Shown: in pieces, positions 10,182-22,489 of the stretch
Layout: each line of letters begins with the position of its first letter
How positions within the stretch are numbered: position 1 is the first letter of the stretch
Source of the DNA: Bactericera cockerelli
Taxonomy: Eukaryota > Arthropoda > Insecta > Hemiptera > Triozidae
Assembly (NCBI GenBank): GCA_024516035.1
Contig: CM044955.1
Span: 44,334,592 to 44,398,591 of the forward strand
Direction of reading: 5' to 3'
DNA: 64,000 bases
The notes under the pieces: model-generated
The model's input: only the letters and a program-made list of their open reading frames with translations
What the model was told of the DNA's origin: nothing
Database searches by the model: none
Position numbers and translations under genes: made by a program

Positions 10182-11065
10182 CAGGGTGAGCATAAAGTCT
10201 CACCCCACCCCCCGTATCTCGAGAATGCCTGAAAATACAAGAAAACGCAAAAACCCGTATTCCTTAATTTTTAGGGGGATTAGATTTCAGCCAAAAAAAA
10301 TTTGCCTACACGGCCCCAGTCAGGCTGGGCATGGACCAACTTTAAAATCTTAAATAGAATGGTATGTCTTGTGGCATATTGTTTTAAAGGTCTTATTGAG
10401 AGAAGTTCACTACAATAAATTTCAGTGTGTTACGACTTACCGTTCTCGAGATACAGGGTCGGACGTCCTGCGTAATATCCATATATTTTGACCTATAACT
10501 CGTTGACCGTAAATTCCAGAAAAATGAAATTTGTTGGTAATAACTCCTTATCGCAAGAACTTTCGAACAAGTTAAAACTGGATTTGTTTTTTCGTTAAAA
10601 TTTTTCGGACTTTTCGTCCGGGTGGCTGACGAAACCGACCAGAAACTAATATCAACAGAGTATGTCGAGTTATAATTTTTTCAAAAGTGCTTGTCATAAG
10701 GAGTTATTATCAACAAATTTATTTTTTCTATAATTTACGGTTAACGAGTTATAGGTCAAAATATATGGATATTACACAGGACGTTCGACCCTGTATCTCA
10801 AGAACGGTAAGTTGTAGCTCACTAAATTTTTTTGTAATGCACTTCTATTTATGAGGCCTTTAAAACAATATGCCACAAGACATACCATTCTATTTAAGAT
10901 TTTAAAGTTGGACCATGCCCAGCCTGACTGGGGCCGTGTAGGCAAATTTTTTTTGGCTGAAAATTAATTCCCCTAAAAATTAAGGAATACGGGTTTTTGC
11001 GTTTTCTTGTATTTTCAGCCATTCTCGAGATACGGGGGGTGGGGTGAGACTTTATGCTCACCCTG
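10182..11065. mobile_element. near-palindromic MITE with TA target duplication
   Basis: Both ends read TA then CAGGGTGAGCATAAAGTCTC, at 10180 and, inverted, ending at 11067. The arms remain complementary for roughly 390 bp each with scattered mismatches, leaving a short centre near 10560-10680 (tttcgtccgggtggctgacg). The TA duplication suggests mobilisation by a Tc1/mariner-type transposase. The element has no coding capacity. A transcript across it would fold into a long hairpin. Confidence 0.85.
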
Positions 11066-11638
11066 TATACTCTGGGGCAAGTTATTAGGTACACTGTACC
11101 AAGCTGCCCTGCGGCCCAACCTACCCCATATTTCGGCCCAACCTACCCCATATTGACAATTATTGTTGTTTTCAAACTAATAAAAGTAATAGAAAAAAAT
11201 CTGGTGTGACACCACACGACTTTCCTTATCACTCGAAAAGAAGTCATAACGCTTGATTTTCGCGAACTGAGCTATAGAGCAATATACAAACTGATTCAAA
11301 AATGCAATACTTTGTGATGATCAATTCTGTCCAAACTTGTCGGAACATTATATTGTCGGTCCGGAGGTGCCCATTGTCCCAACCTGCCCCGGTCTCCCCT
11401 ATATCCTGATATTCATCTTATTCCTTGCATCGGACCTTGCATAGCCAATATGAACCAATGTTTTTTATGTTTATTAAAATGAAATTAGTTAAATAAACCA
11501 ATGTTACTTTAATCTCCTAAAATAATATAAGAGAGCAGACACATCCTGTGGGGTTTCTGTGGCATCGGAGTAAAATTGAGCCCGGAAAGTAGCTGATTTC
11601 AATGATCGATTATGATCACACCATTGAATTTCTTCTGC
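11066..11638. other. intergenic and sideroflexin 3' UTR
   Basis: A tandem pair of ggcccaacctaccccatatt lies near 11120-11155. A segment whose reverse complement begins ataggggagaccggggcagg lies at 11371-11402. The reverse complement of 11470-11475 is AATAAA, about 164 nt after the sideroflexin stop, and is a plausible poly(A) signal. Confidence 0.5.
11470..11475 (-). terminator. candidate poly(A) signal of the sideroflexin gene
   Basis: AATAAA on the minus strand, about 164 nt downstream of the TAA at 11639-11641. Chosen by position only; no cleavage evidence. Confidence 0.4.
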
Positions 11639-11698
11639 TTAGAGTCCTTTGTTGTAATATCCCACCGTCGGCATAGGAGTTAATTTCTTGGCACGTTC
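11639..11698 (-). CDS. Sfxn: sideroflexin terminal exon (19 codons plus stop)
   Basis: After an acceptor ttattttcag the exon reads [19 protein letters not shown] and stops. The NKGL end is the conserved sideroflexin C-terminus. It joins in phase 0 to SLEPELQ of the preceding exon. Confidence 0.9.
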   Translation of the reverse strand, partial: ERAKKLTPMPTVGYYNKGL

Positions 11699-14600
11699 CT
11701 GAAAATAAAACATCGGATTTTTGTTAATACCTACATTTTAGTGTATTCTTTACTATAGCGCGTATTTACATCCATCACTATATTTTCTCAAAATGGTCCA
11801 TGTTGGATGCTTTTGAAATATAAACATCTGTCCTAATAATAAAGCTGATCTCTAAAAGGAAAATATTTAGGACCAGTAATCACAATGCTTAAGGGTGTAT
11901 AATATGGAGGGATTATAGAAGGTGTCCACAGACTAGATGCAAATATGATTTGTTTATAACTATAAACAAGGTGCAACCAATTGGTTGCACCTAAAAATAT
12001 TTAAAAAAGCTAAGTAGAGATATTTAGTCAATAGTAAGTTCAACATTATTATTTCGATATAGTAGGATTTTTCTTTTTTCCTCTTGTTTGAATATTGTGG
12101 TTACCTAATTTTATGCTAGTAAAGTTTTGTGTATCACCGTTGAAAAAATATATGACGTGAGTTTTTGTATTAAAAAACGAGACTATTAATTAGTAACTCG
12201 GGCTCCAATGATAAGACTATTAAGTTACCTGTAACTCGGGCTCCAAGGATGAGACGGCAATGGGTGTCTGCTGAGGAAATAAGGCGCAACACATCGGGGT
12301 GGTGAACGTCAGAAATACTGTTAGCAATCCCATTTGAATAGCAGAGGGTGCCCACTTGATGTTCCTGATGGTCTCTTTCTTCTCCAAGTAGTTGAGAATC
12401 ACAGGAATACCGACTGAAATTTTAGATTTTTAACATGAAAAATTTTAAGGCAATTTTTTTCCTTCAAAATTATCCTTTTTTTTCCAAAACTGCTAAGGTT
12501 GTCCCTCATGGACACTGTACCAAGGGTATAATACCACTGGTCCAGTAATAACGCCAATCACGCGCAATAACCTGAACGGCGACAAAGTACCGGGATTGAG
12601 CTAGTACAGTATATTTCTAAAAAAGTGGCCACCCCCTCGTAACTTTTGAACGCGATTGGAAGTGCCCATGGCCCATACTTATTTTGCGCCTTGGTCGGCT
12701 TTTCCGGTTTTAAGACCATATTTTTACATTTGTCTCGCGAATTTTAAATAGTAGGTATGCAATAGAAAAAAGATCATTTCTGATTTCAAATTCATAATAT
12801 TGCAACTGCAGCCTCGAACCGTATTTTTCTGATCCCACATGATCCGAATCTATGATTTTACCACTATTGCTCTAAAATCTAAACTCATTCTTACTTACTC
12901 ATGCCTGGTGTTGCCATTCCAATCCGACTCACTACCACCATTGCTATCCCGGTGATGGCAGCTTTCTGAGAGTTTCCAATCAAATTGTTGTTTGCGTCAA
13001 ACACGGGCAAACCATCTGTGATCTCCTTGTTTCTCATGAAGGGAATATTCACCATGTTGGCGGCAGCAACGGCGGTAAAAGGGACCAAGCGGGCAAAAAT
13101 GGGCGGAGCTTTCTGTAGGTTCAAACATTGAAGGACTAAATTATGTTAATAGTTTCAACACCGTCACGTCCGTCACTTTTGACATTTTTGATATTACAAA
13201 AAAGATAGAGAAAATAGATCGGCACTTGATGATCCGATCGAGTTTTGGAAAGGTCCCCAAGTTTAGTTGTCAAGTCTGAAACCAAGAAACCCAATTCAAA
13301 GGTACCTTGGTTGCATAATACGTAATCCAAAATCTACTTCATGTAATAAAATTTCCAATATTAGAAATCGGAGGTATTGTATTTGTTTTTGTAAAAAAAA
13401 ACATCTTTTTACACCGATTTCATTTGTTTTCATACTTCTGGACGTTTCATAACCTTCTGAGCAAATTTGGTTTTGTGTCTGTCTGTCTGTTGGTTAAAAA
13501 AAAAAATATTGTTACGCGCAAATCTTAGAAACTACTGAACGGATTTCCACGAAATTTGGTAAACATATAGGAGACATTCTGACGACTGATCCTAAATTCC
13601 CACGTTACAGTCACGTGATCAATTTCCACTAATCCCAGAGCTCCAAATTGATCACGTGACGCTTAATCTATGTAAATTGTGACATAGCGCTTCAGCGTTT
13701 ATTATTTTATTGTTGTTTGAAAACTGGAGAATAAATCCATTGAACGAATGAAGGAGTCAGGAGGACTTACTTTGGCAAGATGGTTAAGAGACATAGCTGT
13801 TGCAACTGCTGATCCTGTGGCAGCACAGTACGATTTGATAAGCAATCTAGAAATAAAAGTTAGTACTTGGTTAGGTAGCGTGGGTGTTAGGTATCATGAA
13901 TGTTAGGTAGCATGCATGTTAGGTAGCATAAATGTTACAAGCATAAGGTTGCGTTTATCAATCACATCAAACAGGGTGACAAATAACTTTTTTTTTACAT
14001 CAAAATCGCTCCTCCAAACCTTTGCTTAGCACAAATTTCTTTACAATAAGAAGTCTAGCTCCGCCATTGCAGGCAATATTTACAACTTTTTAAATTAATA
14101 TTTACCAAAAGTGGGCTTTATTAATTAATGGTCTAGGACTCTAGGGGCATAAACTCCCGTATACTTCTTTCTTTACAATATCGCTAACCGTTTACCCAAA
14201 GCTGCTAAATCCGCCAAAAAGTGACCGATTTCCGCCAGTACTGATTAAAAGGTAAAAGTAATATCATATCTGTATTTCGCTTTAAAAGTATCTAATTTGA
14301 TAAACTCGGAAGAAATAACACCAGGACAAGAATAAAAAGAAAGGTCGCATACTTCACGTACTTACGATTCATCAACGGGTCCTCCCCCGCTCCTGTTTGT
14401 GTAGTTGACCACTGCGTTGAAGGATTGGTTGAACCATTGCCAAAACACAACTGCTGGAGTGGATCTGAAATTCCAAATTTAATTGAATTCAGTCCGCCTA
14501 TTGACGTAGAAATGAAATCTAAAATGTAATTAGAATCCCTTCAAAGCTTAGGAGAAGTACCTTTGTATAAATGTTTCTTTATAAAAATAAAATAAATAAA

Positions 14601-15542
14601 TAAACTATTTCAAAAAAATTTTATTACGATGTACCTTAATTTAATTATTATTAGGTATACTGAATATTATGTTACTCGTAAATGTAGCCGAACTGTCCCG
14701 CGGTTCTGCAATTTTTCTTTTTAATCCCACCTCATATTTTCCTGGGGATTAGTCGGAGGCAGCTACACCACACCTCAGCACAAAATCGAGGACCCCGTAG
14801 CACAAGTCTGGTGATTGTTGTCAAACCGCACATTGGAACGCGATCTTTCACTACGGTTTTCCTCCCTAAAATCTTCGACGAAAATAGATATTGTTGGTTT
14901 AAAAAAAAAAAAAAAAAAATCAACAAAAAATACATCACAATTCTTCTATGAATTTCGCAACAATTTGTTCATTATGAGATGTAAATACTTTGATTGTAAA
15001 TACCTAGTTGTGCGAAAAGGTGGATATGTACCTATCTCTCCACACATGTTGGTGTGAAAATTAAAATAAATTTACTACGCATTAGGTACATTCAGGTGCT
15101 TGTCCGCTTCTAAAAAATGGTAGTTAACATATTTTTTGTCGCCTTTTAACGGAACGGAATTAACCTGTATGTAAAGATTTTAACGATTTTCTCTTAGTAA
15201 GTTCATTACTTACTTATAGAAGGTTAACATAGCTCCCGTAATCAGAACATTCATGGGCACCTGGGCAGACATTCTACCGAAAATGATCATTTTCTCCCCA
15301 GTTTGCGGATGAAAAGCGGAGTCCACGAGATCTTTGGCTTTCCATACGTCATCCAGAGATTTCCCGGGCAGCTCTATCCCCTTTTTATAATGGTCAACTA
15401 TTCGTTTGGCTTCATCCAGCTGGGCTGGAGTGGCTAGCAGATTGAAAGGGTTGGTTGTATTGAAGAAGTATCGAGCACGACCCCAGTAAGTGTTCTGGTC
15501 CCATCTAGGCTTGTCGAGATTTACCTGTGCCAGTTTTGACAT
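11639..15542 (-). CDS. Sfxn: sideroflexin (SFXN1/3-type mitochondrial carrier), 6 coding exons, 320 aa
   Basis: Sideroflexins are multi-span inner-membrane proteins of mitochondria; SFXN1 and SFXN3 import serine for one-carbon metabolism. Exons read from 15542 to 15214, 14464-14366, 13846-13771, 13112-12899, 12413-12229 and 11698-11639. Every junction is GT/AG and the phases join without a break to 320 aa, the family's usual length. Hallmarks are [16 protein letters not shown] near residue 12, HPQTGEK at 78-84, [31 protein letters not shown] (about 115-135), [21 protein letters not shown], and the C-terminal GYYNKGL. The 60-nt last exon is too short for ORF finders; it was found from its NKGL end. 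The start exon has an acceptor at 15565, 23 nt before the ATG, so a non-coding exon lies upstream, perhaps at 15814-15870. No defect is seen. SFXN1/3 is preferred over SFXN2/4/5 by overall match. Confidence 0.93.
12183..12246 (-). repeat. short tandem duplication around the sideroflexin exon 5 donor
   Basis: In gene sense, ttggagcccgagttac occurs twice about 38 bp apart, each followed by a related taatagtct stretch. The upstream copy is the real exon end (GAGTTACAG, then GTAACTT). The downstream copy lacks the AGGT and so is a dead donor copy inside the intron. Confidence 0.75.
13350..13480 (+). repeat. copy of a dispersed repeat (gaaatcggaggtattgt family)
   Basis: A block with aatattagaaatcggaggta and a later ctggacgtttcataa recurs near 38330-38640, 56125-56165 and 59518-59730, and more weakly near 50600. 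It lies in sideroflexin intron 3. The family is not recognised. Confidence 0.5.
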
Positions 15543-15565
15543 TTTTTCAATTTGAAACGATTTAT

Positions 15566-16889
15566 CTGGAATTAAAAAATTAAAATAATGAATTTTTAGC
15601 TAACTGTTACCTTTGAGCCACAAGTGGCTTTTGTCATGTTCCCATTCCAAATATGATAAGAAAATTCGTGTGATGTTTACACCAGATTTTTTTACTGTCC
15701 TTTTCCTAAAGAAAGGAAAGTAATGGAATCACCCAAAAAAATTAATTTTAAGACTGAGTGAGGTCTAAGTCTACAGCTAGATATCTTTCACTCACTTGTT
15801 GGTAAGAACCTACCTGTAGCTGTTGTGCAGCCATTTCAGCACTGTCTTGATGTTCATGCTTACTACTGCATGATTATCAAAACAAAGTCATCTCTCTTTT
15901 GCTAGATTAACAATATCCCATCCTTTTAAGATCAGGGATTTTCAGTTCGTATATTATTACCTAATGTATTTTTTCACGTATTCAAGCAATATAATTGTAG
16001 TCTTTTGATATTGAAATAGCCAGGCACATGTTGTATTTACACCTCCAAAAATTGTTTGATTTTCATTTATTATTTATACTTTAATGTATTTCTATTATTG
16101 TTATTGTTGTGTTCAATATTAGGTATAAGATTGTAGGTACAGTTGCTATTGTTAAATTTAGATGTGATATTCATCAGGAAATCTTTAAAACGTTGGACTT
16201 TATTTGTACATTTATAACGAAAAAATCACCCGGTAGTTTTGTATTGCATGATAATTGAAACAACACAAGTTTTGTTCTGTCCAAAAAGGTAATTATATCT
16301 ATACTTTAGCAACGGAAAAAATGATAGGTATGTTTTTTTTTTTATTAAAATATCTAATTAATTGTGTTTGTTATAGTTGAATATAGGATACGCTCTAAAA
16401 ACAACCGACACTTCTTCTTCATTTATAGTGCACTATAAAAACTTCGTAAATTTCCAAAGGTTTATCTATCTCTTCTTTATAAAAGTAATTCGATTTTCCG
16501 ATAAAGCATTACAAAGATTGTGGTGATTGCTATAAAATGTTTGTTTGTGCAATTATAAGATGCAATGAAATAGTGTACAATAATCACACATATACCTACA
16601 ATAATTAACTAACTATCCAAACTCATTAATTAATCTCATGGACTCGTTGCTGTAGATAGTTTAGAACTTGGGTCACAAAGTTGAAACTAGTGTACATAAG
16701 GTGTCGTCAGATATTATGCAAGACAAGTGCATAATACTGCATAATAGTATCTGATGCAGCATTTACATTCTCATGTGGAGTCTTAACCCTGGGAAAGGTC
16801 AATTGGGATTAAAACAACTGCGCTATTAAGCCTACCTACTTGTCTAAAAATAATACCAGCTCAATTGGGGGAAAAATAGACTGCAATAT
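15566..16889. other. sideroflexin upstream region
   Basis: No further coding exon is visible. On minus, 15870-15815 ends CAGCTACAG before GTAGGTTC and could be a 5' UTR exon joining the acceptor at 15565; its ATG would open only a short out-of-frame uORF. The rest is AT-rich. Confidence 0.4.
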
Positions 16890-17165
16890 ATAAATTGTGA
16901 CTACTGCCCGTATTCCAAAGATCCCAAGTTCAATTCCCGTTTGGGGCAGACTTTTCAAAAAAAATTCTGTTCCCTCCAAACACGTGAGACTGGCATTTCC
17001 GGCCCTACCCACGCTGGGTGAGGTTAATGTGGGTAGCTGATACGATTCCCAGCAAAAGGAGGGTAACATCCCCGTCCTGATCAGGATGTTAAAACCAAAT
17101 ATAATAGTTGGCGTGAGGAAGGGCATCCAGCCGTAAAAAAAACCGTGCTCCACCCTACCGGCAAT
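16890..17165 (+). mobile_element. SINE-C copy (tRNA-like head, shared body)
   Basis: The head ends in a B-box-like gttcaattcccgtttgg. The body has ggccctacccacgctgggtg, then attcccagc, and a gggtaacatccccgtcctga stretch. The tail is gaagggcatccagccgtaaa, a motif I recall from SINE and LINE tails in other animals. The minus copy is 24165-24395. The same body occurs behind a 5S-like head at 56895-57160. Confidence 0.8.
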
Positions 17166-17474
17166 TTTTTTTTTTTTTTTGCTGATAATAAATCACTTAA
17201 ATTCAAATTATCAAATGAAAGATCAGAGGTATTAAATTAGTTATTTTTTTAGTGATCACTAAAAAATTAGTCACATTCCGCCACTGGTGATTCAACGGCA
17301 ACAGTTTTGTATAGGTAAAAATGAATGTCAAATTCGTAATCAGCATTGGAAATATTGGAATAAATAAGTCACACCCCCCATTAAAGATGTATTGAAAAAG
17401 TTAGTCCAAGCCGGACTCTCCAAAATAACGGTAAATTAGAGCCAGGTTCAAGATATCAAAAAAATTATATCGTG

Positions 17475-17510
17475 TACTGGTAGTCAAGTGGTTAACACGC
17501 TAGTCTGGTA
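17475..17510 (+). repeat. SINE-A head fragment
   Basis: The sequence actggtagtcaagtggttaa with cacgctagtctggta after it is the first 36 bp of SINE-A. It is then cut off by the next repeat. Confidence 0.7.
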
Positions 17511-17514
17511 GAAA

Positions 17515-18045
17515 ACGGTTTGTTATCAGTTTTTTCACAGACGGAGGCACGGACCAATGGCCCAAAACAACATTTTAGGTATCCTGATGAGGCTATGATT
17601 CGTCCAGAAATGTGGAGAACTGGGTAGGTCAAACTGATTTCTAAAAAGGTACTTTTTATCAAATGGTCCGTTTGTATGTATGTGTGTGTGTAATATGCAT
17701 GTGTGTTTATACAAAATATCTCAAGAACGGTAAGTCGTAGAGCGATGAAATTTGGCATGAGCTGCAGGGCGCTAAAAGTGAGGACCCGGAACAATTTTAT
17801 GAAAATCGGCCATTTGTTTTTGGGTTATAACTCGAAAAAAAATATGTGCAAAATGAAATATGTCCAAAAATCTCGTAAACGATAAGAGATATGGAATTTT
17901 TGTACTTCATAACATCGTTACACATATTATTCTCAATAGGCACTTTTAATATAAAATTTCCACATTTTTGCCTGAGAATGTGTATTTTTTTATTATTATG
18001 AAACTTCCTCAATGGTAATGGAAAGTCGTGTGATGTTCACACCAA
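17515..18045 (+). repeat. outer inverted repeat, left copy (partner 21475-22110)
   Basis: Shared landmarks, inverted in the partner, are caaaatatctcaagaacgg, atgaaatttggca, ggaacaattttatgaaaatc, tctcgtaaacgataagagat and gaaacttcctcaatggtaat. The family is unknown; copies also share a cgtgtgatgttcacacc motif seen at 15660 and 59950. Confidence 0.6.
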
Positions 18046-18666
18046 TTTATTTTTAATAAAAAATACTGTCAACATTGCCTTGAATTTAAATTTGCTCATT
18101 CGAGCTTTCTTTGATCTGGGTGTGACAGTGTCTTCACGTCGGTATCTACACTGATTGTCTTTTAGTTTCAGGATCTTATTGAAAAATCTATGTTTCATCA
18201 CATGTAATATAACTCCAGAACTATGTACTAACCCTTTATAAAAAATTGATCATTCTCCTCAGCTGAAAGGTTTTTTCTATCATTTTTGTACAAACTTATC
18301 CGTTTATTTTTTTTATGTAATTTTTTTTCACTGTTTCTCTATTGATGTCGTTTATCTGTAATTTTTCAACGTTGTGTTTCTGAAGAGGAAGGCGGGCCTT
18401 ATCGTTGACCATCTTCAACGTAGGAAAGTAAGACTGAAGAGAATAGTAGGGCCACTTGGATGAGGGATCTTGTTCTTGTTGACAGCTTAATCTTTCGGAA
18501 ACAATAATGTCCTGTCCAAAGAAAAGATAAAGTGAGTTCTATAGCCATTTTGTATTTAGCTTAAGTACTTACATGCACGACTGAAATATTTCACTAATTA
18601 CTGAAATATTTCACTGACATGTGGTAATGTTCCAAGCATAACTTATACATACATGCATTACTTATA

Positions 18667-20662
18667 CAGGGTGTAACAGACTAAATGTAAAATCTCTTAA
18701 GAGGTGGTAGTATAGATCATTTCCAACCATTAATGTTTCTATAACACTTTTGATTTAACTCAGTGGTTCTCGAGATATTATTTTTTTGAATTATTTTTAC
18801 AAGTCCCCTGCCGCTCGACAAAGAATGGCATCTAACTCCGTAAATACAGTAGATGAAGCAATAGATTTAACTTTTTCCATAAGATAACAATATTTCACTA
18901 TTATTTAGACTAGATTTATTCTTAAAAAGTGCACACGTACTGAAAAAAATTGGCAGCAGCGGAAAATTTATCGCGAACATGAAATCCACCTGAAACTTCA
19001 GCCGCCATTTTCTCAAAATACTGCCCTCATAAAGTATTGGTTTCATTTATGTAAAAACTTGCTTGAAGTCTTATCTTTCAGAAAATATGACACACTTGAT
19101 ATAAAACTTTCATTTTTTATTGAAACCAAGAGAAACTAAAAAAAAGTCAGTCAGTACTACTAACTGTACCTACTAGGCTACCATCCTACTTTTACCTAGG
19201 GAACTAATTTTTTTCTTCAATTTGACAAATTATGGTTGCCATTTATTTTCCAACGGCCCAAAAGTTTACCTCAGTAGACTCTTAACTTGGAGGTCACTGG
19301 TTCGAGTCTCAAGTGTGGCAAATTAGTATGTACGTATCCATGTATGATACTTTTAGCTGTGGTGCTTCAGAAATCAATATTAATCGTAATTGTTCATTTG
19401 TTCATAAGAGGAAAGGGTCTCAATGATAAAATGGTTTAATGGAATGAAATGAGACATAACAATGTACCTACATAGTTAACACCCACAGGTAAAGGTGGTA
19501 CGATAAATACTGAACATTCATAGGTTGGTACATAGAGGTACAAATTATTATGTTAGTAGGTACCGAATTTTAATAAAACACATGGAATACTAAAATATTA
19601 AGGTCAATTAGTAGTCACCGTGGCAGAGTGAGTTAGTTAGGCGTTGCACGCATGGTGACCTGGGTTCGATCCCCAGCGGGACAGGAGTTTTTCTGCTCTG
19701 TACTTGGATGTTCGGGGTCCACTCATACCTCGTGAGGAAAAATAAGTAGTTACTTGTATGAGTAACGACCAGTGGCGGCATTACCAGAGTAAAAAGAAAT
19801 TAATGTAATAGAATAATTCGAAAAGTAAAGGAGGCTCTTAGTAATGCTGCGCTACCCACAAAAAATGTGAAGAGGCCTTCTGCTTCACCACAATTAAAAC
19901 CATACATACATACTAAAATATTAAGGTCAATTAATCACGATCGTGGTGTCACAATAGCTCAAACTCGTCTTACAAAAATATTTGCCATACTTAAGACTCG
20001 AACCAGTGACCTCCAAGTTAAGAGTCCGCAGCCTTATCAATGAATCGACTGAAGCTAACTTTTTGGGCCGTTGGAAAGTAAATGACAACCATAATTTGTC
20101 AAATTGAAGAAAAAAATTAGTTCCCTAGGTAAAAGTAGGATGGTAGCCTAGTAGGTACAGTTAGTAGTACTGACTGACTTTTTTTTTAGTTTCTCTTGGT
20201 TTCAATAAAAAATGAAAGTTTTATATCAAGTGTGTCATATTTTCTGAAAGATAAGACTTCAAGCAAGTTTTTACATAAATGAAACCAATACTTTATGAGG
20301 GCAATATTTTGAGAAAATGGCGGCTGAAGTTTCAGGTGGATTTCATGTTCGCGATAAATTTTCCGCTGCTGCCGATTTTTTTCAGTACGTGTGCACTTTT
20401 TAAGAATAAATCTAGTCTAAATAATAGTGAAATATTGTTATCTTATGGAAAAAGTTAAATCTATTGCTTCATCTACTGTATTTACGGAGTTAGATGCCAT
20501 TCTTTGTCGAGCGGCAGGGGACTTGTAAAAATAATTCAAAAAAATAATATCTTGAGAACCACTGAGTTAAATCAAAAGTGTTATAGAACATTAATGGTTG
20601 GAAATAATCTATACTACCACCTCTTAACTTAAGAGATTTTACATTTAGTCTGTTACACCCTG
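18667..20662. mobile_element. 2-kb foldback/MITE with ~650-bp terminal inverted repeats
   Basis: The ends are TA then CAGGGTGTAACAGACTAAAT at 18665 and its inverse ending at 20662 followed by TA. The arms 18667-19320 and about 19985-20662 are almost identical. Each arm carries part of a tRNA-headed SINE (cttggaggtcactggttcga); the right arm holds the fuller version. The loop contains a SINE-B copy with its own target duplication, so that insertion is younger. No transposase ORF is present. Confidence 0.85.
19611..19909 (+). mobile_element. SINE-B copy with 24-bp target duplication
   Basis: The tRNA-like head reads gtcaccgtggcagagtgagt ... gggttcgatccccagc, with clear A and B boxes. The body has ctctgtacttggatgttcgg, cgaccagtggcggcattacc and aatgctgcgctacccac. 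The flanks 19587-19610 and 19910-19933 are identical, which marks LINE-mediated insertion. The copy at 40990-41288 is nearly the same. Confidence 0.9.
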
Positions 20663-21474
20663 TATAGTAGTGGACAGTAGACAATGTAGACATAATTATA
20701 GACTTTAGGGATATTTTCTGTCTAAAGTTCAATATCTTACCTTTTATTTATGATCTACTTTCAACTAAACAAAAACACTTGTGCCAATTTCTTGTAGGTA
20801 CGTATAGGTAGTGAGAACACCGCATTCACTGACAAGTTCATAAATTTTATGAGAGAGAATTTGCTTTGATAAAATGTTATATGTGAATGAGGAAATAATA
20901 GTACCTTATAATACAGTTCAAAGATTGGGATGTAGGTACTATACTGAATCAACTGTCTTCTGATAAGAAGATCACGCACGCGGTCAGAGTTATGACACAA
21001 AAACTCAACACTAGCTACACAGAGTGTTCTGTTAAATATAATCATTTACGACTTTCCCCTCGTAAAGAAGTGAAATTTTGTTACTGCTGGTTAGTCTGGT
21101 TACATTTACGGCTCCTTAAAATTTTCATTAAGAAACGAAGGAGTTAGAAAGTATACCATGGAAATAATGAGATTTTTTGAACATGATGTTTATATAAGAA
21201 ATCCTAATGTGAATATATTATTGAAATTTTCTATGTCTAAGATTCGAATCCTAATAGTCATATAAAAATTCAATAATATCCTAAACAAAGGTGAATTGGT
21301 GAACTTTAATTAATTTTTAAATATCGCTATGTTATGTAAATGTTCAATTTCCGCCACTGGTGACTCAAACGTAACAGTAGTGAAAATTTTATATGACTAT
21401 TAAATAAGAATATAAGTTATTTGTGCAGTCTTCAAGATAGGAAGTTTGTTCGAACATAATTATAATGTCGTGAA
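20663..21474. other. intergenic between nested inverted repeats, nothing recognised
   Basis: AT-rich, no coding signal. Short ORFs here show no family motif. Confidence 0.4.
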
Positions 21475-22110
21475 AAAATATAAATTGTTGTGAACATTAT
21501 ACGACTTTCTATTACAATTGAGGAAGTTTTATCAGAAAGTTACACTCTCTCAGATTAAAACTTCAAAAATGTCGAAATTTTATTTTAACAGTATTGAAAA
21601 TATGAGTTATATCACCATTTAATACGATATTATTAAACAAAATAAATCCATATCTCTTATCTTTTACGAGATTTTTGCATATATTTCATTATTGTATTCA
21701 ACCCACGGATTTATGAGGAAAAAACCAAATGTGTCAAAAATTGATACCTATTTAAAATTTAAATTTTCTATGTTTTATCACCAGACGATTTAATTCTATT
21801 CATTTTTCTATAACTCTGATGGTTTACTAGATTTTTTTTCTTTTTCGAAATAGGTATAACCAAAAACAAAAAAGGCCGATTTTCATGAAATTGTTCCAGG
21901 TATCCAGGTCCGCACTTTTCGTGCTCTGCAGCTACATACCAAATTTCATCGGTCTAATACGACTTACTGTTATTGAGATATTTTGTATAGGTATACTTAC
22001 GAACGGACTGATAAAAATTTCTTTTTTGAAATCAGGAGAGTCTAATTCGTCCAGAAATGTTATCAGCTCCAGTTCAAAAAAAAACCGACCGAAAACAATA
22101 ATTTCTATAC
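21475..22110 (-). repeat. outer inverted repeat, right copy (partner 17515-18045)
   Basis: Diverged reverse-complement copy of 17515-18045, with gatttttgcatatatttcat, aattgttccagg and caaatttcatcgg in matching order. The pair encloses the 18667-20662 foldback, so the two form a nested, symmetric arrangement. Confidence 0.6.
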
Positions 22111-22489
22111 CTTTTAGGTAGGTAATACAAAGTAAAAAACACAATACTTTCTAGGTACCTATAGCCTAAAGGTAATAATAGAAAGAAATAGAAAGTTAAA
22201 AAAATCCGACTTTGCAAATAAAATATGATACCTCAGAGAAAACCGATAAACCTGTTTTTGGTATCAGTCGACGTGCAATTTGAAATTAATTATTTCAAAT
22301 TAGGTAATTATTTCAAATTCACATAATAGTAATTTAATTACTTTAAGATGCGTGTTACGTGTTTTTAGAAGTTACAAGCGTAAAACTCAAAGAAGTGCCA
22401 AAGAAGGTATTCCCAGTTTTTTTTTTGGTTACTTCATCTAGCACAAGTTTCCGGAAGTAGTAGATCTGGATTCTTACTCTTGCGATATG

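Noticed and set aside
15814..15870. Minus-strand candidate 5' UTR exon of sideroflexin
   Set aside because: The donor is plausible, but no independent evidence fixes its start, so it is mentioned only and not called.
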